Source of the DNA: Lineolata rhizophorae
Taxonomy: Eukaryota; Ascomycota; Dothideomycetes; Lineolatales; Lineolataceae
DNA: 64,000 nucleotides
Direction: 5' to 3'
NCBI GenBank assembly: GCA_010093515.1
Contig: MU001698.1
Location: 1-64,000 of the forward strand
Shown here: positions 10,427-21,937 of the stretch, piece after piece
How positions within the stretch are numbered: position 1 is the stretch's first letter
Layout of the letters: each line of letters opens with the position of its first letter
Notes under the pieces: generated by a model
Seen by the model: the letters and a program-made list of their open reading frames with translations, nothing else
Databases searched by the model: none
What the model was told of the DNA's origin: nothing
Program-made: the position numbers and the translations under genes

Positions 10427-11716
10427 ATGTTCGACATCGTCCCAAACTTTCTAACGTAAGTTCGTCGCCGACGTCCGAGCTTCTCTGCACCCGCCACGCC
10501 GAGCTTCGGCTCGCCTGGGCACCGCAAAGCTAACACGGCCCGCAGCCTCGCCCTCACCCTCGTGCTGCCGACGTTCGCGGCGCACCGCGCCCTGCGCACC
10601 TCGGACCCGGCGCTCCTAGCGCCCTGGCTCATCTACTTCCTCCTCATTTCCGTCCTCCACGCCGCCGAGTCCTTCGTTTCGCCCTTCCTCTTCTTCGTCC
10701 CCTTTTACGCGTGGTTCCGTCTCCTTGCGCACATCTACCTGCTCCTCCCTGGCGGCTCCGACGGCACCTCGTTTGACCCGTCGGACCCAAATGCCGCACG
10801 TGGTGGAAGTTGGGGCGCCACGTATATCTACTACGAGCACCTGGCGCCCGTCCTCACCGCGCACGAGAACCAGGTCGATGCACTCGTCAGCAACGCCCAT
10901 GACACCGCCAAAACCTACATTCGCCTCGGCATCAACGAGGTGCTCAACGTGATCCGCGTGCGCATCTTCGGTATGGAACCTATCGCCGCCCCCCCGCCGT
11001 CTCCGCCTCCTGGCAGGGGAGGCTCCTACGCCCAGACACTCCTCTCGCGTTTTTCCATCCCTGCGGCACGCGACGGGCTAGCGGCAGGCCAGATAGGAGA
11101 CTGGTACGGCGTGGTAAGCGGCGCGCTTTCGGGCGCTACTGGCGCCGCCGCAAGGTACGGAAATACGTCCGGCGATGCGGCGAGCAGCGGTGGCAGTGGA
11201 GCTACGGGTTGGTGGACGTCCTCTGCGGCAGCTGATCGCGCAGCTGACGAGCTGTCGCGCAGCGGAACGCTGGTTCCTCCGTCGGTCGGCGAAGGTCCCG
11301 AGCGCGCGGGATACGTGGCCGCCCAGGTCGACCGTCTGCGAGTGCTGCTGCAGGCCTTTGAGCGAGAGGCAGCCACGATGGACGACGGCACCGTCGGCAG
11401 GACTCCGCCGCCTAGCGGGCTATCCAAGAGCAGGAGCGAGTTGGAATTTGATACCCTGGAGGGAGATGAGGACTTGCTCGCGTATGGTTCTACCGGTGGG
11501 GTGGAGCAACGGCCAAGGAGGAGCAAGCGCGAAAGCAGCGGTGGATGGATGCCCTGGAACTGGAACGCACCTCCCGATGAGATACCGACGAGGTCGCGAG
11601 CAGATTACCGTGACAGGGGTTACCGGGATAGGGAGTATTACGACAGGGACTACGACGATCGAGAGATTGATAGGAGAGAGCGGGCAAGAGCCTCCGGGTT
11701 CGATATCGGCTCTTGA
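10427..11716 (+). CDS. TB2/DP1/HVA22 (Yop1/REEP) family membrane protein
   Basis: Exons 10427-10455 and 10546-11716 encode 399 residues. The start MFDIVPNFLT, then LALTLVLPTFAAHRAL and the hydrophobic hairpin APWLIYFLLISVLHAAESF followed by FLFFVPFYAWFRLLAHIYLL, match the TB2/DP1/HVA22 domain. These proteins insert as hairpins and curve tubular ER. YLLLPGGSDG and YYEHLAPVLTAHENQVD follow the usual order. The remaining 230 residues form a low-complexity tail rich in Ser, Gly and Pro that ends in Arg/Asp/Tyr repeats (RDRGYRDREYYDRDYDDREI), typical of the longer fungal paralogue rather than the short Yop1. The 29-nt first exon is set by the strong GTAAG donor. Confidence 0.88.
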
Positions 11717-12293
11717 GATTTGCGTGGGTCACCTGGGGAAATAAGCAGATTCGAACTGGTGTGAAAGCCTTCGTGGGGTTCTCACCTAATGTCTTGATAC
11801 GAAGCTCATCGTTTTTTATGGTCATCCTGGGCATTCGAAGCCACTCTACTGTACATATTACACATCTAGATATCATTATCAGCAACGCCTTGGAGCAATC
11901 AGCGGTCCTTAAGCCCAGAGCGTATTGTACACTGATCGATCTACGGTTGAGACCGCTTCGAATGTAGAGCTGAGAGTGATCCGATGTCTCTACAGATGAG
12001 CGGCGACCTACGTGAATTGTTGTTTCCATCTCCCAACTTTTAATGATATCGAACTCCGAGATCAAATCTTACCATTTTAATGAGATTGCATCTTTACATT
12101 GATTAGCCCCCATGTTCTAGTCCCCACAGAGTGAACTCGCCATTCCACTTTACCCCTTCACACTTTCACCTATCTGGTTCAAACAATGAGATTCCACCGC
12201 TTTCACGACGTGCAATCATTACGCCGATGACAAAATCGTCCGGATATGCTTGCCCTATATCTTACCCAAGAGCTGAGCTCAAAATCTGCAAAA
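11717..12293. other. Convergent 3' spacer (Yop1-like / MGM101)
   Basis: Lies between the 3' ends of two convergent genes. It is AT-richer than the coding DNA, with no coding region that I can support, and should hold both 3' untranslated regions. Confidence 0.5.
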
Positions 12294-13215
12294 CTACTTC
12301 ACCTCCTTGAATGGGTATCTTGGCATATCATCCTTCCTTGTTGTGATCTTTCTCTTCCTTTTCGTGGCCACGTGCTCGACCCAGACCTCTTTTGAATTAT
12401 TCGCCATAAATTTACGTATCCATCGAGGATCCCAAAGCTCTGACGCAACGCCAAGGTCCTTGCAGCAGCGCATCAGGGCGTTGGACTTGCAGCCCTCAGT
12501 GGCTGTAGGAATTCCATCCGGGTCAAAATACTGCTGTTCGCCGCGTGCAATCGAAACCAGCCTATTGCAATGATATCCGTTAGCAACCATGTCATCTCAG
12601 CACAATCTAAGTCGTAAAAGTTTCTCACCTTCCGCCAACGACTAGTCCATACTCCCTCGTCACCAGTTTGCTCGTCACGATAGTCTCACCCCTAGGCGCG
12701 AGTCCCCATCCACCAGGCCCAAACGCCCGATTTAGGATGCGCCGATACTTGATCTCAGGCAGATATACGATCCCGTCGGGTTTGATCTCCACGTCTTCCT
12801 CCAACACGGGCGCAAGCAGGACGTCTGCAACGTCTTTAGGGAATGGGGCTGAAGACAGGCCTTGGTACGAGCGCGACCAGTCGATACGCTCGCCATCGGC
12901 AGAATCGTTGATGTCAAGAAGCGGCGTGTCGTCGAGGCCGTCGGTAAGTGTTTGGGTTTCTGGCTGAGCGCTGCCGGCGGCGGTGGCGGCGGAACTTGCA
13001 GGTAAAGGATTGGGTGCGGACGAGCTCGGCGAGGATGTAGTCGAGGCATTGCGGATATCAAGGGACTTTACCCACATCCGATTGCGGGCATGTTGTGGCT
13101 GAAGCGCAGAAGCGGTCAATGAGAAGCGGTGCTGGATGGCTTTGCTATAACGGTGACTCTGGAGGACGCGCAGTCTCGTAGCGGCGGACAGTGCCGGCCG
13201 CATTGGACCGCTCAT
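12294..13215 (-). CDS. MGM101: Mitochondrial genome maintenance protein MGM101
   Basis: Exons 12629-13215 and 12294-12561 give 284 residues. MGM101 is a Rad52-like single-strand-annealing protein of the mitochondrial nucleoid needed for mtDNA recombination and maintenance. The first 100 residues are basic and Ser/Ala-rich, as in a mitochondrial presequence plus a variable linker. The conserved core starts at DDTPLLDIN and includes [30 protein letters not shown], then across the intron [20 protein letters not shown] with the conserved cysteines in [15 protein letters not shown]. The basic end [11 protein letters not shown] is also a family feature. The intron is 67 bp with GTGAG donor and AATAG acceptor, and falls in [12 protein letters not shown]. 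Confidence 0.96.
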
Positions 13216-13690
13216 TATATCGGTATCAAATTCTTTCTAGTCACTCGGAGTTGTGGTAACAGAGTTTGTGCAACTTGTTCCAACGGCGCGAATGGGAAAT
13301 TGCAAAGGTGAGAGCCAGAGCTGTATCGGCGCGGGAGCACGCTAAAGCAACCGCGCCGCGCCACACCCTCATGCGCCACACTTCAATCTTCGCCTCTTCC
13401 ATCTCTATCCCCTGCGACTCAACTGCCACTGCGAGACGGCATACCATCAGTCGACTTTCCAAAAATCCTCAACAGCTCGTTCCATCACAAATCATGAGAC
13501 CAGTTTAGCGATACTGGGTGACAGTGTCAATTCTTCCGTTTCATAAGCATTGAGTATGGGAATCGAGAAGATAGTACCAGCGCCGTAAGGACGCCCACTT
13601 CAACCGCTTCCAAACTCCTAGGTGATATGCACTGTTCGTAACCATCGCCAGGGCTTCCTACAGAAGCCTAAGTCAAAAACTCCGCCAGTA
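13216..13690. promoter_or_regulatory. MGM101 upstream region / RING-CH gene 3' side
   Basis: Both neighbours lie on the minus strand, so this stretch should hold the MGM101 promoter and the 3' untranslated region of the RING-CH gene. I see no conserved coding sequence and no clear TATA box. Confidence 0.45.
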
Positions 13691-15343
13691 TCAAGGGTCT
13701 ACCCAAGTCTTCTTCTTCTTGTCATAGTTGAGCACACGTCGGCGTCGGTGGCTTTGCGCAATCTTCCATCGCACGTACAACATGATCGCGTCCTTAAGAA
13801 CCACCACGGCGCAACCGCCAACAATGCTCCGCCCCCAGCGCATCTGCAGCAGCCCGGCTGGCCGCCCGTTCGCTTGTGACGTGGTCCAAGATTTAGGCAA
13901 CGCCATCCGCAGGAGTTCGCCGGCGGCAGCGGCGATAGCAGGAAATGCCAACGCACCAAGCAACGAGTCCGCGGCGCGTGCGGCGGGAACGAGGAAGTTA
14001 GCCTGTCTCCCGTCATCGTTGCGCGGCTCCGCTTGAGGGCGAGGATGCTGTGGTGGCCCTGGTTGGGCCGCTGCATGGTCTCCGTGGACTGCCTCGGGAA
14101 GATCGATCGGCGGTGCGTGAAGCGGATGTGCCGGACCACGGTCACGTTGCGGCTCTTCCGCTGCCCCTTGAGGTTGCTGTGCATCCTGATCCTCTTCTCG
14201 ACGCTGTTCTTCTTCGTCGTCTTGCTCATCCTCACGGTCCCAACCTTCGTTAATAATGTTCAGATCCACGTTGATCTCGAGCACGCCTTCGGCATCGTCT
14301 TGCAGGCGAAGGTCACCGTTCCTTCGGTCGCCCTCTCTGTCGCTATTTCCAGAGCGAGGCTGGATTTCCCTGAGCCACCGTCTCTCGTGCGCTCCCCAAA
14401 CGCGTTCGTAATACGTGTTGTACAATCCTCTGATATACGGCAACAAGGCGAAACTGAGACTTGCGCTTGGTGGCCAGTTTCTCAGGGCTTGGCCGGTGTC
14501 AAGTTCCTGATTCGAGGACGTGGCGAAAAAGAGGACAGGAAGGATGGGCAGGACGCTGTCTGCGATGGACGTCCGCGAAAGGACTAGCACTGGCGGTATC
14601 AGCGCAAGGCCACCATAAAGTCGCCAGTGGCGGAAGCTATCCCTGACGAGCTCCACCAGGTGCGGCACCGCATTCTCATGTGCGATCTGGCCCGGCGCCG
14701 TGTATAGTGGAGCCAGTATGCGATAGCCGTCCCTCACGCCAAACACAAAATACACGCTAGTCGCGCCGTGAACGACCGCGGCCTGGTATAGAGTCCCCAC
14801 GCCCACAAACAATACCCCCGGTATCACTAGCAACGAGCCCAACCGCTCCACCGCTCTCACTGCTTCCACGACTACGCTCCGAGGCCGAGCCAACCGAATC
14901 TCCTCTTTGCACTGCGGGCACAATATTGGACCCTTATGTGTCCCAGTTGAGCGATTTGACGTCGGTGACTCCATGTCGGCGACCCAGTCTAGTAGGCAGG
15001 ACTCGTGGGCCGTGAGCGCACAAGGACACGGTGTGCGCCACTCGCTAGCCGGCGCGCCTTCTTCGTTCTCGTCGGTGAAGCAAATCCAGCATTTGCGTGG
15101 CTCGGCAGTAGGTTCTGTAGGCTCGGTTGGACCCGACGATGCCATAACGGCGGTGGGTGGCGTCACCTTGTCGGATCCTTGCGTCCCAAGGCCGTCGAGG
15201 ACGACGGTCTGAGGGTCGGACCGCGACGCTGACGGAGATGAACCGCTGTCTTCGTCCCGTTGCTGTTGTGCTACCGTGTCGACCGTTTCGTCGCGGGGTG
15301 AAGATCGCGATTGTGAGGCTGGACGCGGTGGTAAAGATGCCAT
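13691..15343 (-). CDS. RING-CH (MARCH-type) membrane E3 ubiquitin ligase
   Basis: An intronless gene of 550 residues. The RING-CH zinc ligands fit the C4HC3 spacing exactly: C85, C88, C106, C108, H113, C116, C142 and C145. Several hydrophobic stretches follow: LLVIPGVLFVGVGTLYQAAV near 175, LALIPPVLVLS, ILPVLFFATSS, and one near the C terminus (SIVGGCAVVVLKDAIMLYV) before a basic tail. That layout, an N-terminal RING-CH and then membrane spans, is that of MARCH-family ligases and recalls mitochondrial MARCH5, though location cannot be read from the sequence. A Glu/Asp-rich low-complexity stretch and a His/Pro-rich stretch separate the spans. It is divergent from TFC6. Confidence 0.88.
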   Translation of the reverse strand: MASLPPRPASQSRSSPRDETVDTVAQQQRDEDSGSSPSASRSDPQTVVLDGLGTQGSDKVTPPTAVMASSGPTEPTEPTAEPRKCWICFTDENEEGAPASEWRTPCPCALTAHESCLLDWVADMESPTSNRSTGTHKGPILCPQCKEEIRLARPRSVVVEAVRAVERLGSLLVIPGVLFVGVGTLYQAAVVHGATSVYFVFGVRDGYRILAPLYTAPGQIAHENAVPHLVELVRDSFRHWRLYGGLALIPPVLVLSRTSIADSVLPILPVLFFATSSNQELDTGQALRNWPPSASLSFALLPYIRGLYNTYYERVWGAHERRWLREIQPRSGNSDREGDRRNGDLRLQDDAEGVLEINVDLNIINEGWDREDEQDDEEEQRREEDQDAQQPQGAAEEPQRDRGPAHPLHAPPIDLPEAVHGDHAAAQPGPPQHPRPQAEPRNDDGRQANFLVPAARAADSLLGALAFPAIAAAAGELLRMALPKSWTTSQANGRPAGLLQMRWGRSIVGGCAVVVLKDAIMLYVRWKIAQSHRRRRVLNYDKKKKTWVDP

Positions 15344-15759
15344 GGCGATAGTTGGGAGCCTGTATGCGCGTTGTCGGCGAGAATGTGCGGACTACTGAGG
15401 TCTAGTAGGGTGTCTGCATCATGCTAGAGACAGGCCTGCCGATTGGAGCATTCGAAAACAAAGGCTCTAAGAATTCTAGCACTCCGTAGGTGCTCTGGAA
15501 CGATACGACAGGGGCTTGGCTCTCTAAGTGTTCGTAGGTGTAGACATGAGCTGCGGCTCGCGCGATTGGAACGGCTACGTACGCAGTCAGACAAACTCGC
15601 GGGCGGTGCCCGCCTGCGCCACTCTGTGCGCCACTCTGTGCGCCACCTCAAGCCAAGGCACCGCACTTGGCGCAGTTCACCTCTAGCTCCTCCGCTTTCC
15701 TCTCGACCTCCTCACAAGGGTCGGGTCCAACTACAAGACGTTCAGGTTTGGCAAAATCC
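15344..15759. promoter_or_regulatory. Divergent promoter between RING-CH ligase and TFC6
   Basis: A 416-bp shared promoter. It contains a 12-bp tandem repeat, GCGCCACTCTGT, in two exact copies (15616-15627 and 15628-15639) plus a partial third. Frame is open upstream of the TFC6 ATG but holds no other ATG in that frame close by. Confidence 0.5.
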
Positions 15760-18219
15760 ATGGCGCTTCGCAGATCGGCCCGGACTTCTGCACGTACCAA
15801 GCGATACACAGATGACCCTTTGGGGGAACTGTTGTCGGACCACAGTTCCGATCAAGGTCCGTCGCTCAGGCGCAGACGCAGGTCGGGCGACTCCTTTGAC
15901 TGGGAGGATGAAGGCGCCGAGGACCGCGACGAAGAGGGTGAGGATGATGAAATACGTTCCGACATGGCATACGAAGATGCAGACGACGACGACGATGGAA
16001 CGGAGGTATTTGATATCGACACTGACCCGGATGGATTTTTCCGCTCCTCAGAAGGACACGAGAGACCATTCAACTACCTATCAAAGATGATCCCCGTCAT
16101 CGACGACGGGACAGCGCGGAACATGTCGTACCTTTGCAATCCGGAATCCGTTTTTAACCTTGGAACTCTCCACAATCGTGGCATCTCGTCGAATCTCCAT
16201 GGAATTCGCGGCCGCGTCATAAACCTAATTTGCCGTTTCGGAGTTTCCCGAGAGGACGTGGAGGCTGCGCTAGCCGCAGCAAGATACTGGTTCAACGATT
16301 CCACGATGCCGACGCAGACGACCAATGATGCCGGTAGTGGCGGATTGCACCACTCTCCTTTTTATTCAGAGGAATTGAGGACCCGGGAACGATCCGAAGG
16401 TTGGCGTTGGTACCTTGACCAAGGCGGAAAGGATGCGTTTACCAAATCGCAGGTTACGGAGCTGGTTGAGCCGACCGAGGCGGCTAAGTACCTGCACTTT
16501 GATACCCAAAACAGCTTGAGTGTTCTTTCCGGACCTCATGGGTCCCAGAGAATTTCCCAGCTGGACGTAGGCTGCAGCATGAACATTGAGCCTGCTGAGG
16601 CCCAAGGACCCTTTCAGAACGAATCAAATGACTCCTCACAAATCGTCAGCTCCGGGTGGCTCCTCTATCTAGGAAGTAGAGTTAAATGTCTGGAATGGAT
16701 CCCAAACATCGAAGGGGATGTTGGATTTCTCGCTGTTTCGACCATTAGCCCCAACGAGCGACCACATGTTCCCTTGTCCGAGGAGCATAATGTAGATTCA
16801 ACATCTCCATCTTTTACTCCGGGACCAGCGACTCCTTCCTCAGTTGAGATATGGTCGTTTCCACTCAATCAAAATATCGAGGTAGAGGAGCATCCTGGTC
16901 TTACTCTCGTCCTCTGCATGGATTGGGGCAATGTGCGTCATTTTAAGTGGTGTCCATGCCCTCCACCTATGACGCGGAACTCAGGCAGCCAGCTTTCTGA
17001 CGAGGACACCGCATTTGAACACGATAGCTACGGCCTCCTCGCTGGAATATTCGGCGATGGTAGGCTTCGAGTCTTTAGGGTCCCGCGACCCGCCACTTCT
17101 AGCGATACTACTTACTTGAGGATCAGAAGGGCAGCATTTGAGTCGCTTCCGCCCAACTCGGTGTTTACCAGCGTGGCCTGGCATTCAAGCTGCATACTCA
17201 CCGCTAGCTGCGCGGATGGCTCTGTTGCAACGTTCGACCTACGCCACACCGTTTGTCGTTCACATGATGCCGCTAGCTGTATCCCGCGACCGAAATCCTC
17301 CGGTATTGCCCAGGAGTTCTCTTCCAGCCCGGTGCCGTGTCCATTCTCCTGCATCCCGCTTCACTCGACGTATATACTCAGCGCAATCTCCGGGTATCCC
17401 TCACGCCCCGATTTGCTCATCACAAATGCAATGTCTGGTACGATGCGTCTCACTAGAATTGCGCCGCTTTCGGTATCCCCCCATGCAGAGACCTGCACTG
17501 GCAACAGAACGCGCGAAGGTCCCACTCAAGCTGGTGGCGTAGTATGGTGCGATGCGGCGCAGGCTATCGTGGCTACTAATGAATACAGTACGGCTCGAAT
17601 CTATCCCATCCGCCGCTTTCCAGGGTCCAATTTGCTGGGCAATGTCGGTAGCGCCGTCATGTGCGTAGCGTCAGGCGTGACTCACGGTTCTATCCTGATC
17701 GGAACGGCGGATGGACGCGTTCTAATGACGAGTGCTGTAAGGAGGACATTGAAATCGAAGGCGGACTTCTGGTTGCAGACTTGGTTCCGCGCCGAATGGC
17801 GTGGATCAACTGGAATGGGCCGCCAAGCGAATGATGACGACCAACCCGAGGTCGGCTCAGATTCCATGCATATCGACTCGAACGGGGCGGCAGGGCAAAG
17901 TAAATGTTCCCACGACGCGGCATGCCGTAACGCCCAGCCCGTCGTCCGAGTAACAGAAGGCTATGCTTTGACTCCTTCAATAGAAGTTGCTGCAGATCCA
18001 ACCCACCCCCTTGCCTCACCTGGTAACTCTACAACGGCCAAGCTACCCAAGGTTGATGTAAAAGAGCCAGAAACTAGTGTATTTACAACGATATACGACT
18101 GGCAAAACCACATCACAGCCTTAGCTTGGAATCCGAGTGTAAAACATGGCAGCTGGGCTGCAGTGGGGACAGGGGCCGGGCTCCTGAGGGTGAAGAATCT
18201 TGCGTATCAACCTAGATAA
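15760..18219 (+). CDS. TFC6: TFIIIC subunit TFC6-like WD-repeat protein
   Basis: The gene appears intronless with 819 residues from the ATG at 15760, which opens MALRRSARTSARTKRYTDDP, a basic N terminus typical of this subunit. An acidic block (EDEGAEDRDEEGEDDE) follows, then a conserved stretch with YLCNPESVFNLGTLHNRG and CRFGVSREDVEAALAAA. The second half contains degenerate WD-like blades (HFKWCPCPP, GLLAGIFGDGRLRVFRVP, SVAWHSSCILTASCADGSV) and ends WQNHITALAWNPS...LLRVKNLAYQPR, the usual C-terminal blade. TFC6 belongs to the tau-B half of TFIIIC, which binds the B-box of tRNA genes for Pol III. An upstream exon adding a few residues cannot be excluded. Confidence 0.85.
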   Translation: MALRRSARTSARTKRYTDDPLGELLSDHSSDQGPSLRRRRRSGDSFDWEDEGAEDRDEEGEDDEIRSDMAYEDADDDDDGTEVFDIDTDPDGFFRSSEGHERPFNYLSKMIPVIDDGTARNMSYLCNPESVFNLGTLHNRGISSNLHGIRGRVINLICRFGVSREDVEAALAAARYWFNDSTMPTQTTNDAGSGGLHHSPFYSEELRTRERSEGWRWYLDQGGKDAFTKSQVTELVEPTEAAKYLHFDTQNSLSVLSGPHGSQRISQLDVGCSMNIEPAEAQGPFQNESNDSSQIVSSGWLLYLGSRVKCLEWIPNIEGDVGFLAVSTISPNERPHVPLSEEHNVDSTSPSFTPGPATPSSVEIWSFPLNQNIEVEEHPGLTLVLCMDWGNVRHFKWCPCPPPMTRNSGSQLSDEDTAFEHDSYGLLAGIFGDGRLRVFRVPRPATSSDTTYLRIRRAAFESLPPNSVFTSVAWHSSCILTASCADGSVATFDLRHTVCRSHDAASCIPRPKSSGIAQEFSSSPVPCPFSCIPLHSTYILSAISGYPSRPDLLITNAMSGTMRLTRIAPLSVSPHAETCTGNRTREGPTQAGGVVWCDAAQAIVATNEYSTARIYPIRRFPGSNLLGNVGSAVMCVASGVTHGSILIGTADGRVLMTSAVRRTLKSKADFWLQTWFRAEWRGSTGMGRQANDDDQPEVGSDSMHIDSNGAAGQSKCSHDAACRNAQPVVRVTEGYALTPSIEVAADPTHPLASPGNSTTAKLPKVDVKEPETSVFTTIYDWQNHITALAWNPSVKHGSWAAVGTGAGLLRVKNLAYQPR

Positions 18220-18453
18220 TGGTACCCTTTCCAATGGCTCTACTACGTAGTTTAGCAAACGTGAATCTAAAACGTCTAGTTTCGTATTTCATATAAGTTG
18301 TGAAGTCACATGATTTTGCTGACAAAGCACCCTTCCATGCATGGGACCCTAGCTGATGACGATCTTTAGAGAGATTTCCTACATCACTTTAGGTCGCGGC
18401 TCTATTCAGCTATTATCCCTCTCCGCCTCACATCTACTTGCGCAAAATACACC

Positions 18454-19178
18454 ATGTCGCCTTATGTGGTCTGCTCAACTTGCCTGCGCGCAATCCGCGC
18501 CGCACGTTGGTCCACTATCTCCAGAAATCCTATGCGGCTACCAATTCAACGAACATTCTCCGTGGCGCGTCCCGCCACCAGACTATACCCTTCAAGAGCA
18601 GCCCTTACCCCTACGGCGTCAATGTCAACAGGGGCGGTCATAGCACCCAAATCATTTGGACGTCGCGCGCCAAGTGCCACCCAGCTACACAGGGGCTTAG
18701 CCACTGTGTCATCGCCAACAAAAGTTGTGTCGAATCCGCGGAAAGATGAAGATGGGAATGACATGGTCATGGAGATAACGCCACGCGCGGCGCATGTACG
18801 CCTTGTCCACTGCCAGAGAACACTATTTGGAACATAAATTACTGATCCTTTTCTTAGCGTCTCAAGGAACTCATGGACTCTGAATCCAATCCCAATATCC
18901 TTCTTCGAATAAGCGTTGAGTCAGGCGGTTGTCACGGCTTTCAGTATCTCATGTCGCTTACGGACATGTCCAAAGTCTCGGAGGAGGATGACACCATATT
19001 TGAGAGTGGCGATGGGACTGGTGCTAGAATTGTGCTCGATGGTCCAAGTCTAGAGCTTTTGAAAGGTAGCAAAGTGGACTATACCATGGAACTTATCGGG
19101 AGCCAGTTCAAGATTGCAGACAACCCGCACGCCACAAGCAGTTGCGGCTGTGGGACGAGCTTTGATATCAACGGCTAG
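18454..19178 (+). CDS. ISA2: Iron-sulfur cluster assembly protein ISA2
   Basis: Exons 18454-18795 and 18858-19178 encode 220 residues. The first 90 residues are Arg/Ser-rich with almost no acidic residues, consistent with a mitochondrial targeting sequence. The A-type scaffold domain follows: ITPRAAHRLKEL, LLRISVESGGCHGFQY with C139, and the C-terminal SSCGCGTSF with C210 and C212. These three cysteines bind iron or a cluster. With ISA1, ISA2 builds 4Fe-4S clusters for mitochondrial enzymes such as aconitase, biotin synthase and lipoate synthase. The intron has donor GTACGC and acceptor CTTAG. It lies head-to-tail behind TFC6 and convergent with the AAA ATPase gene, only 77 bp away. Confidence 0.95.
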
Positions 19179-19255
19179 GTAACTTCAAATGCATCCATGT
19201 TGAATTTATTGACCCGTGGCACACGAGTCATGAAAGATGCGAGACTTGCTTGTCC

Positions 19256-21937
19256 TCAAATGTAGTGGCTCATCTCTTCCACCTCATTCTCGTCGAAGTC
19301 GTCCACTCTCAGCCCTTCTCTAGCAGCAACCTTTGCCTCGTCCCCTTGGTGGAGCGTATGCAGATACTTTTTGAACGCTCCCGACATTCTGACAATGTTC
19401 CTGACATGCGATTCCTTCAATATAACTCTACCTTCTCCGTCCTTATCCTCCTCCTGTTCTGCAAGCGCCACAGAAGTTTGGAAGGCATTACGGATTTCGC
19501 GCCCGTTCCACTTGACAGCACGTACCTCTGCTGACGACGTCACGTATTTTCTTACAGCATCCGAGATGACGAGTTTGGATCCACGCTCCTGCTCGAGACG
19601 CCGGAAAAAGGACGCCCAAACGTCGGCGCGATGCCCGTCGCTGAAGTCTGGGTAGTGAATTGCAACGTGGATTCGAGACATGAAAGCTTCGTCAAATGTC
19701 CCAACACGATTGGTGGTCAAGAAGAGGATGCCCTGGTAGTGCTCCATAGCACGGAGAAACCCTAGACTTTACGTCAGTGATAATCCAAATTTGTCAATAC
19801 GCGGGTGCGGTATACCTGCAACTAGGTTGTTTCTTTCCAGATGGCTGGTAATTCTAGCTTCCATGTAAATGTCCGCCTCATCGATCAAGAGGATCGCCCC
19901 CCAATGCTTGGCCAATTTGAACCAATAGGTAAGTCTGCTTTCAATGGCCAACGGGTTCGTGCCGATATCGGTGCAGGTCAACGACAGCAAGGGACGCTTG
20001 GTGTAATCTGCAATACACTCTGCCGTATACGTCTTTCCGACACCCGGCTTCCCGTGCAGCAGAAAGATCACGCCTTCTCCCTTCCCCAGCGCTGAGTCAG
20101 ACGACCACTGATCCTCGGGGTGCGCACCGAAATTCTGTGCTTTGTACAACAAACCGGGCACGGAGCTCTGGCGTGCCTGGTCCGGCGGTATAGGATCTTC
20201 TCGGGCGTACTTTTTGCAAAGCGATTTCACCAACGTTCTAGTATCCCGGTCCAGAACCAAGTCATCCACCAAGTTAGTGTCGAAGCGAGGCTTGCTGAAG
20301 CATGCGACATCCAAGCGTTCTATTGAAAAGCCAGGTTAGAACATCTCTACCCTCATGTGGGACATCGACACCTACGCCAACTTCTCACTTTGAGAACAAA
20401 GGCCTCAAAACTACGGTCGCATAGAAAATATTGGTGCGGTGTGAGTTCCTTGGTCGTGAGCGGATTGATGCGCGCATAGTCTGCGAAGGGCGACTTTCTC
20501 TTCATATTGTTGAGGGCAGTGCAACGCTTGCAGTTGCAATTTGGAATGCCGCCAATAGTACGCTCACCGACGTCATTCGTAAGAATGGCAGGTAACTTGG
20601 TCCCGGGTGGCCTTTCTGCGTAGACTTTTGCGATGAAAGATTCCTCGTCGACCATGACGAGTCCGGTGTACTGCGTATGGGTTCAGGTTAATTAGGGTGT
20701 CGATGAAATTTGCCAGGGGCTTGCGTACCTTATGTTTAGGAAAAGTCGTCGTATAGCCGTCGTACCACATACATTGCTTGGATGTCAATTGAAAAAACAT
20801 CCTTCCTCGCTCTTCCAAAAACTTCCTTCTCTCTTCGTAGCTTTCGCCGCGCGCTTCTTTCGTCAGATACTCGCACGGGAAAACGTCGAGACTTGCGATT
20901 TCCTTCTCCCCGTCGAATGGCAGCACGATAGCCGTATGCTGCCTAGGCCCAATGTATATGGCGTCGTAATCCAGATTCCACAGCTGGATCTCGTACAGCA
21001 CCGGCGCTCCGTTATTTATTTTCCAGCTGACGCTGCGCACGACATAACTGTCGAGTACTCCGCAGCTATCAGAATCGAAATACACATCTGTGCCAGGTTT
21101 GAAGAGCATCCACAGCATTTCGTACGTACACGCCGGGCGCTCGCGCCTGTGAAGTTCCCGTTCTTTGGCAAACGAATCCTTCAAAGTAGATTGAAGAAAA
21201 TCGAGTACAATTCCGAGGTGTTCGTACGTGTCTTCCTCGCCCACGCACTTGCCTTCTTCGTCATCCTCTCCATCTTTGTGTGGCTCTGAACCCATCTCGT
21301 CCGTCTTGTTTTCGCTTGCAGTCGCGTTGGGCGCGAAGCTCTCTCTGTATTTCCGCAGTTCTTTTTCATGATGAACTAAGATCAAATACGGTTCATCAAT
21401 CGTGATAGAATTTCCAATCAGGCTCTGGTCCGGGTAGTACTCCACAACGGCACGTAGAGCATTGATCACCGCGGCGGAATTAATGCATATATACCTTGGC
21501 CCCATGGAGTGTATCTGAGGCGGCTTGGCAGCTTCGTGTCTGAATTGGAAGGGCGACCTATCCTGTGCGGTGAATGCCACCGTCACAACCTCGAGCACTG
21601 GTTGCGAAGGCGGTTCTTTGCTAGGTGCGAACCGGTCCGACTCTTCCTCGAAAATGATGTCGTCCGATGACACATGCCGATACTCGACTTTGTGGACAAT
21701 CTTGGGCACCGGCTCGTCCTCCACGTAGTGGCGAGCCTCTGAAAACCGTCGGCCTCGATTTTCGCGAGCGCGCGGATGCATGCTGGCGGGCTTCATATTG
21801 CCGCTCTCGTTCGCGTATTCGGCTGGCTCCTCGGTGATTGGCAGAGGGTTCGGAGTGGAGAATGACCGTATGGGCTTCTCAACACTGCCCTTCATCAGTG
21901 GCTCCTGATGAATTGGTACCGGAGCTGCTTCCGCCAT
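19256..21937 (-). CDS. Fungal AAA+ ATPase of unknown function
   Basis: Four exons (20729-21937, 20376-20670, 19816-20319, 19256-19761) join to 837 residues. The AAA module near the C terminus has Walker A GKPGVGKT at 591-598, Walker B ILLIDEAD with acidic pair at 648-649, and the second-region signature FLTTNRVGTFDEAFMSRIHV. Upstream is the large fungal-specific middle domain (IGPRQHTAIVLPFDGEKEIA), which I recall as DUF7025. This multi-gene fungal family has no established substrate; remodelling or unfolding is inferred from the fold. For the second intron I chose the GTAGGT donor because it alone restores FVLKVRSWQRLDVA, a usual family motif. The start is the first ATG, at 21937; a few open codons precede it. 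It is convergent with ISA2. Confidence 0.85.
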
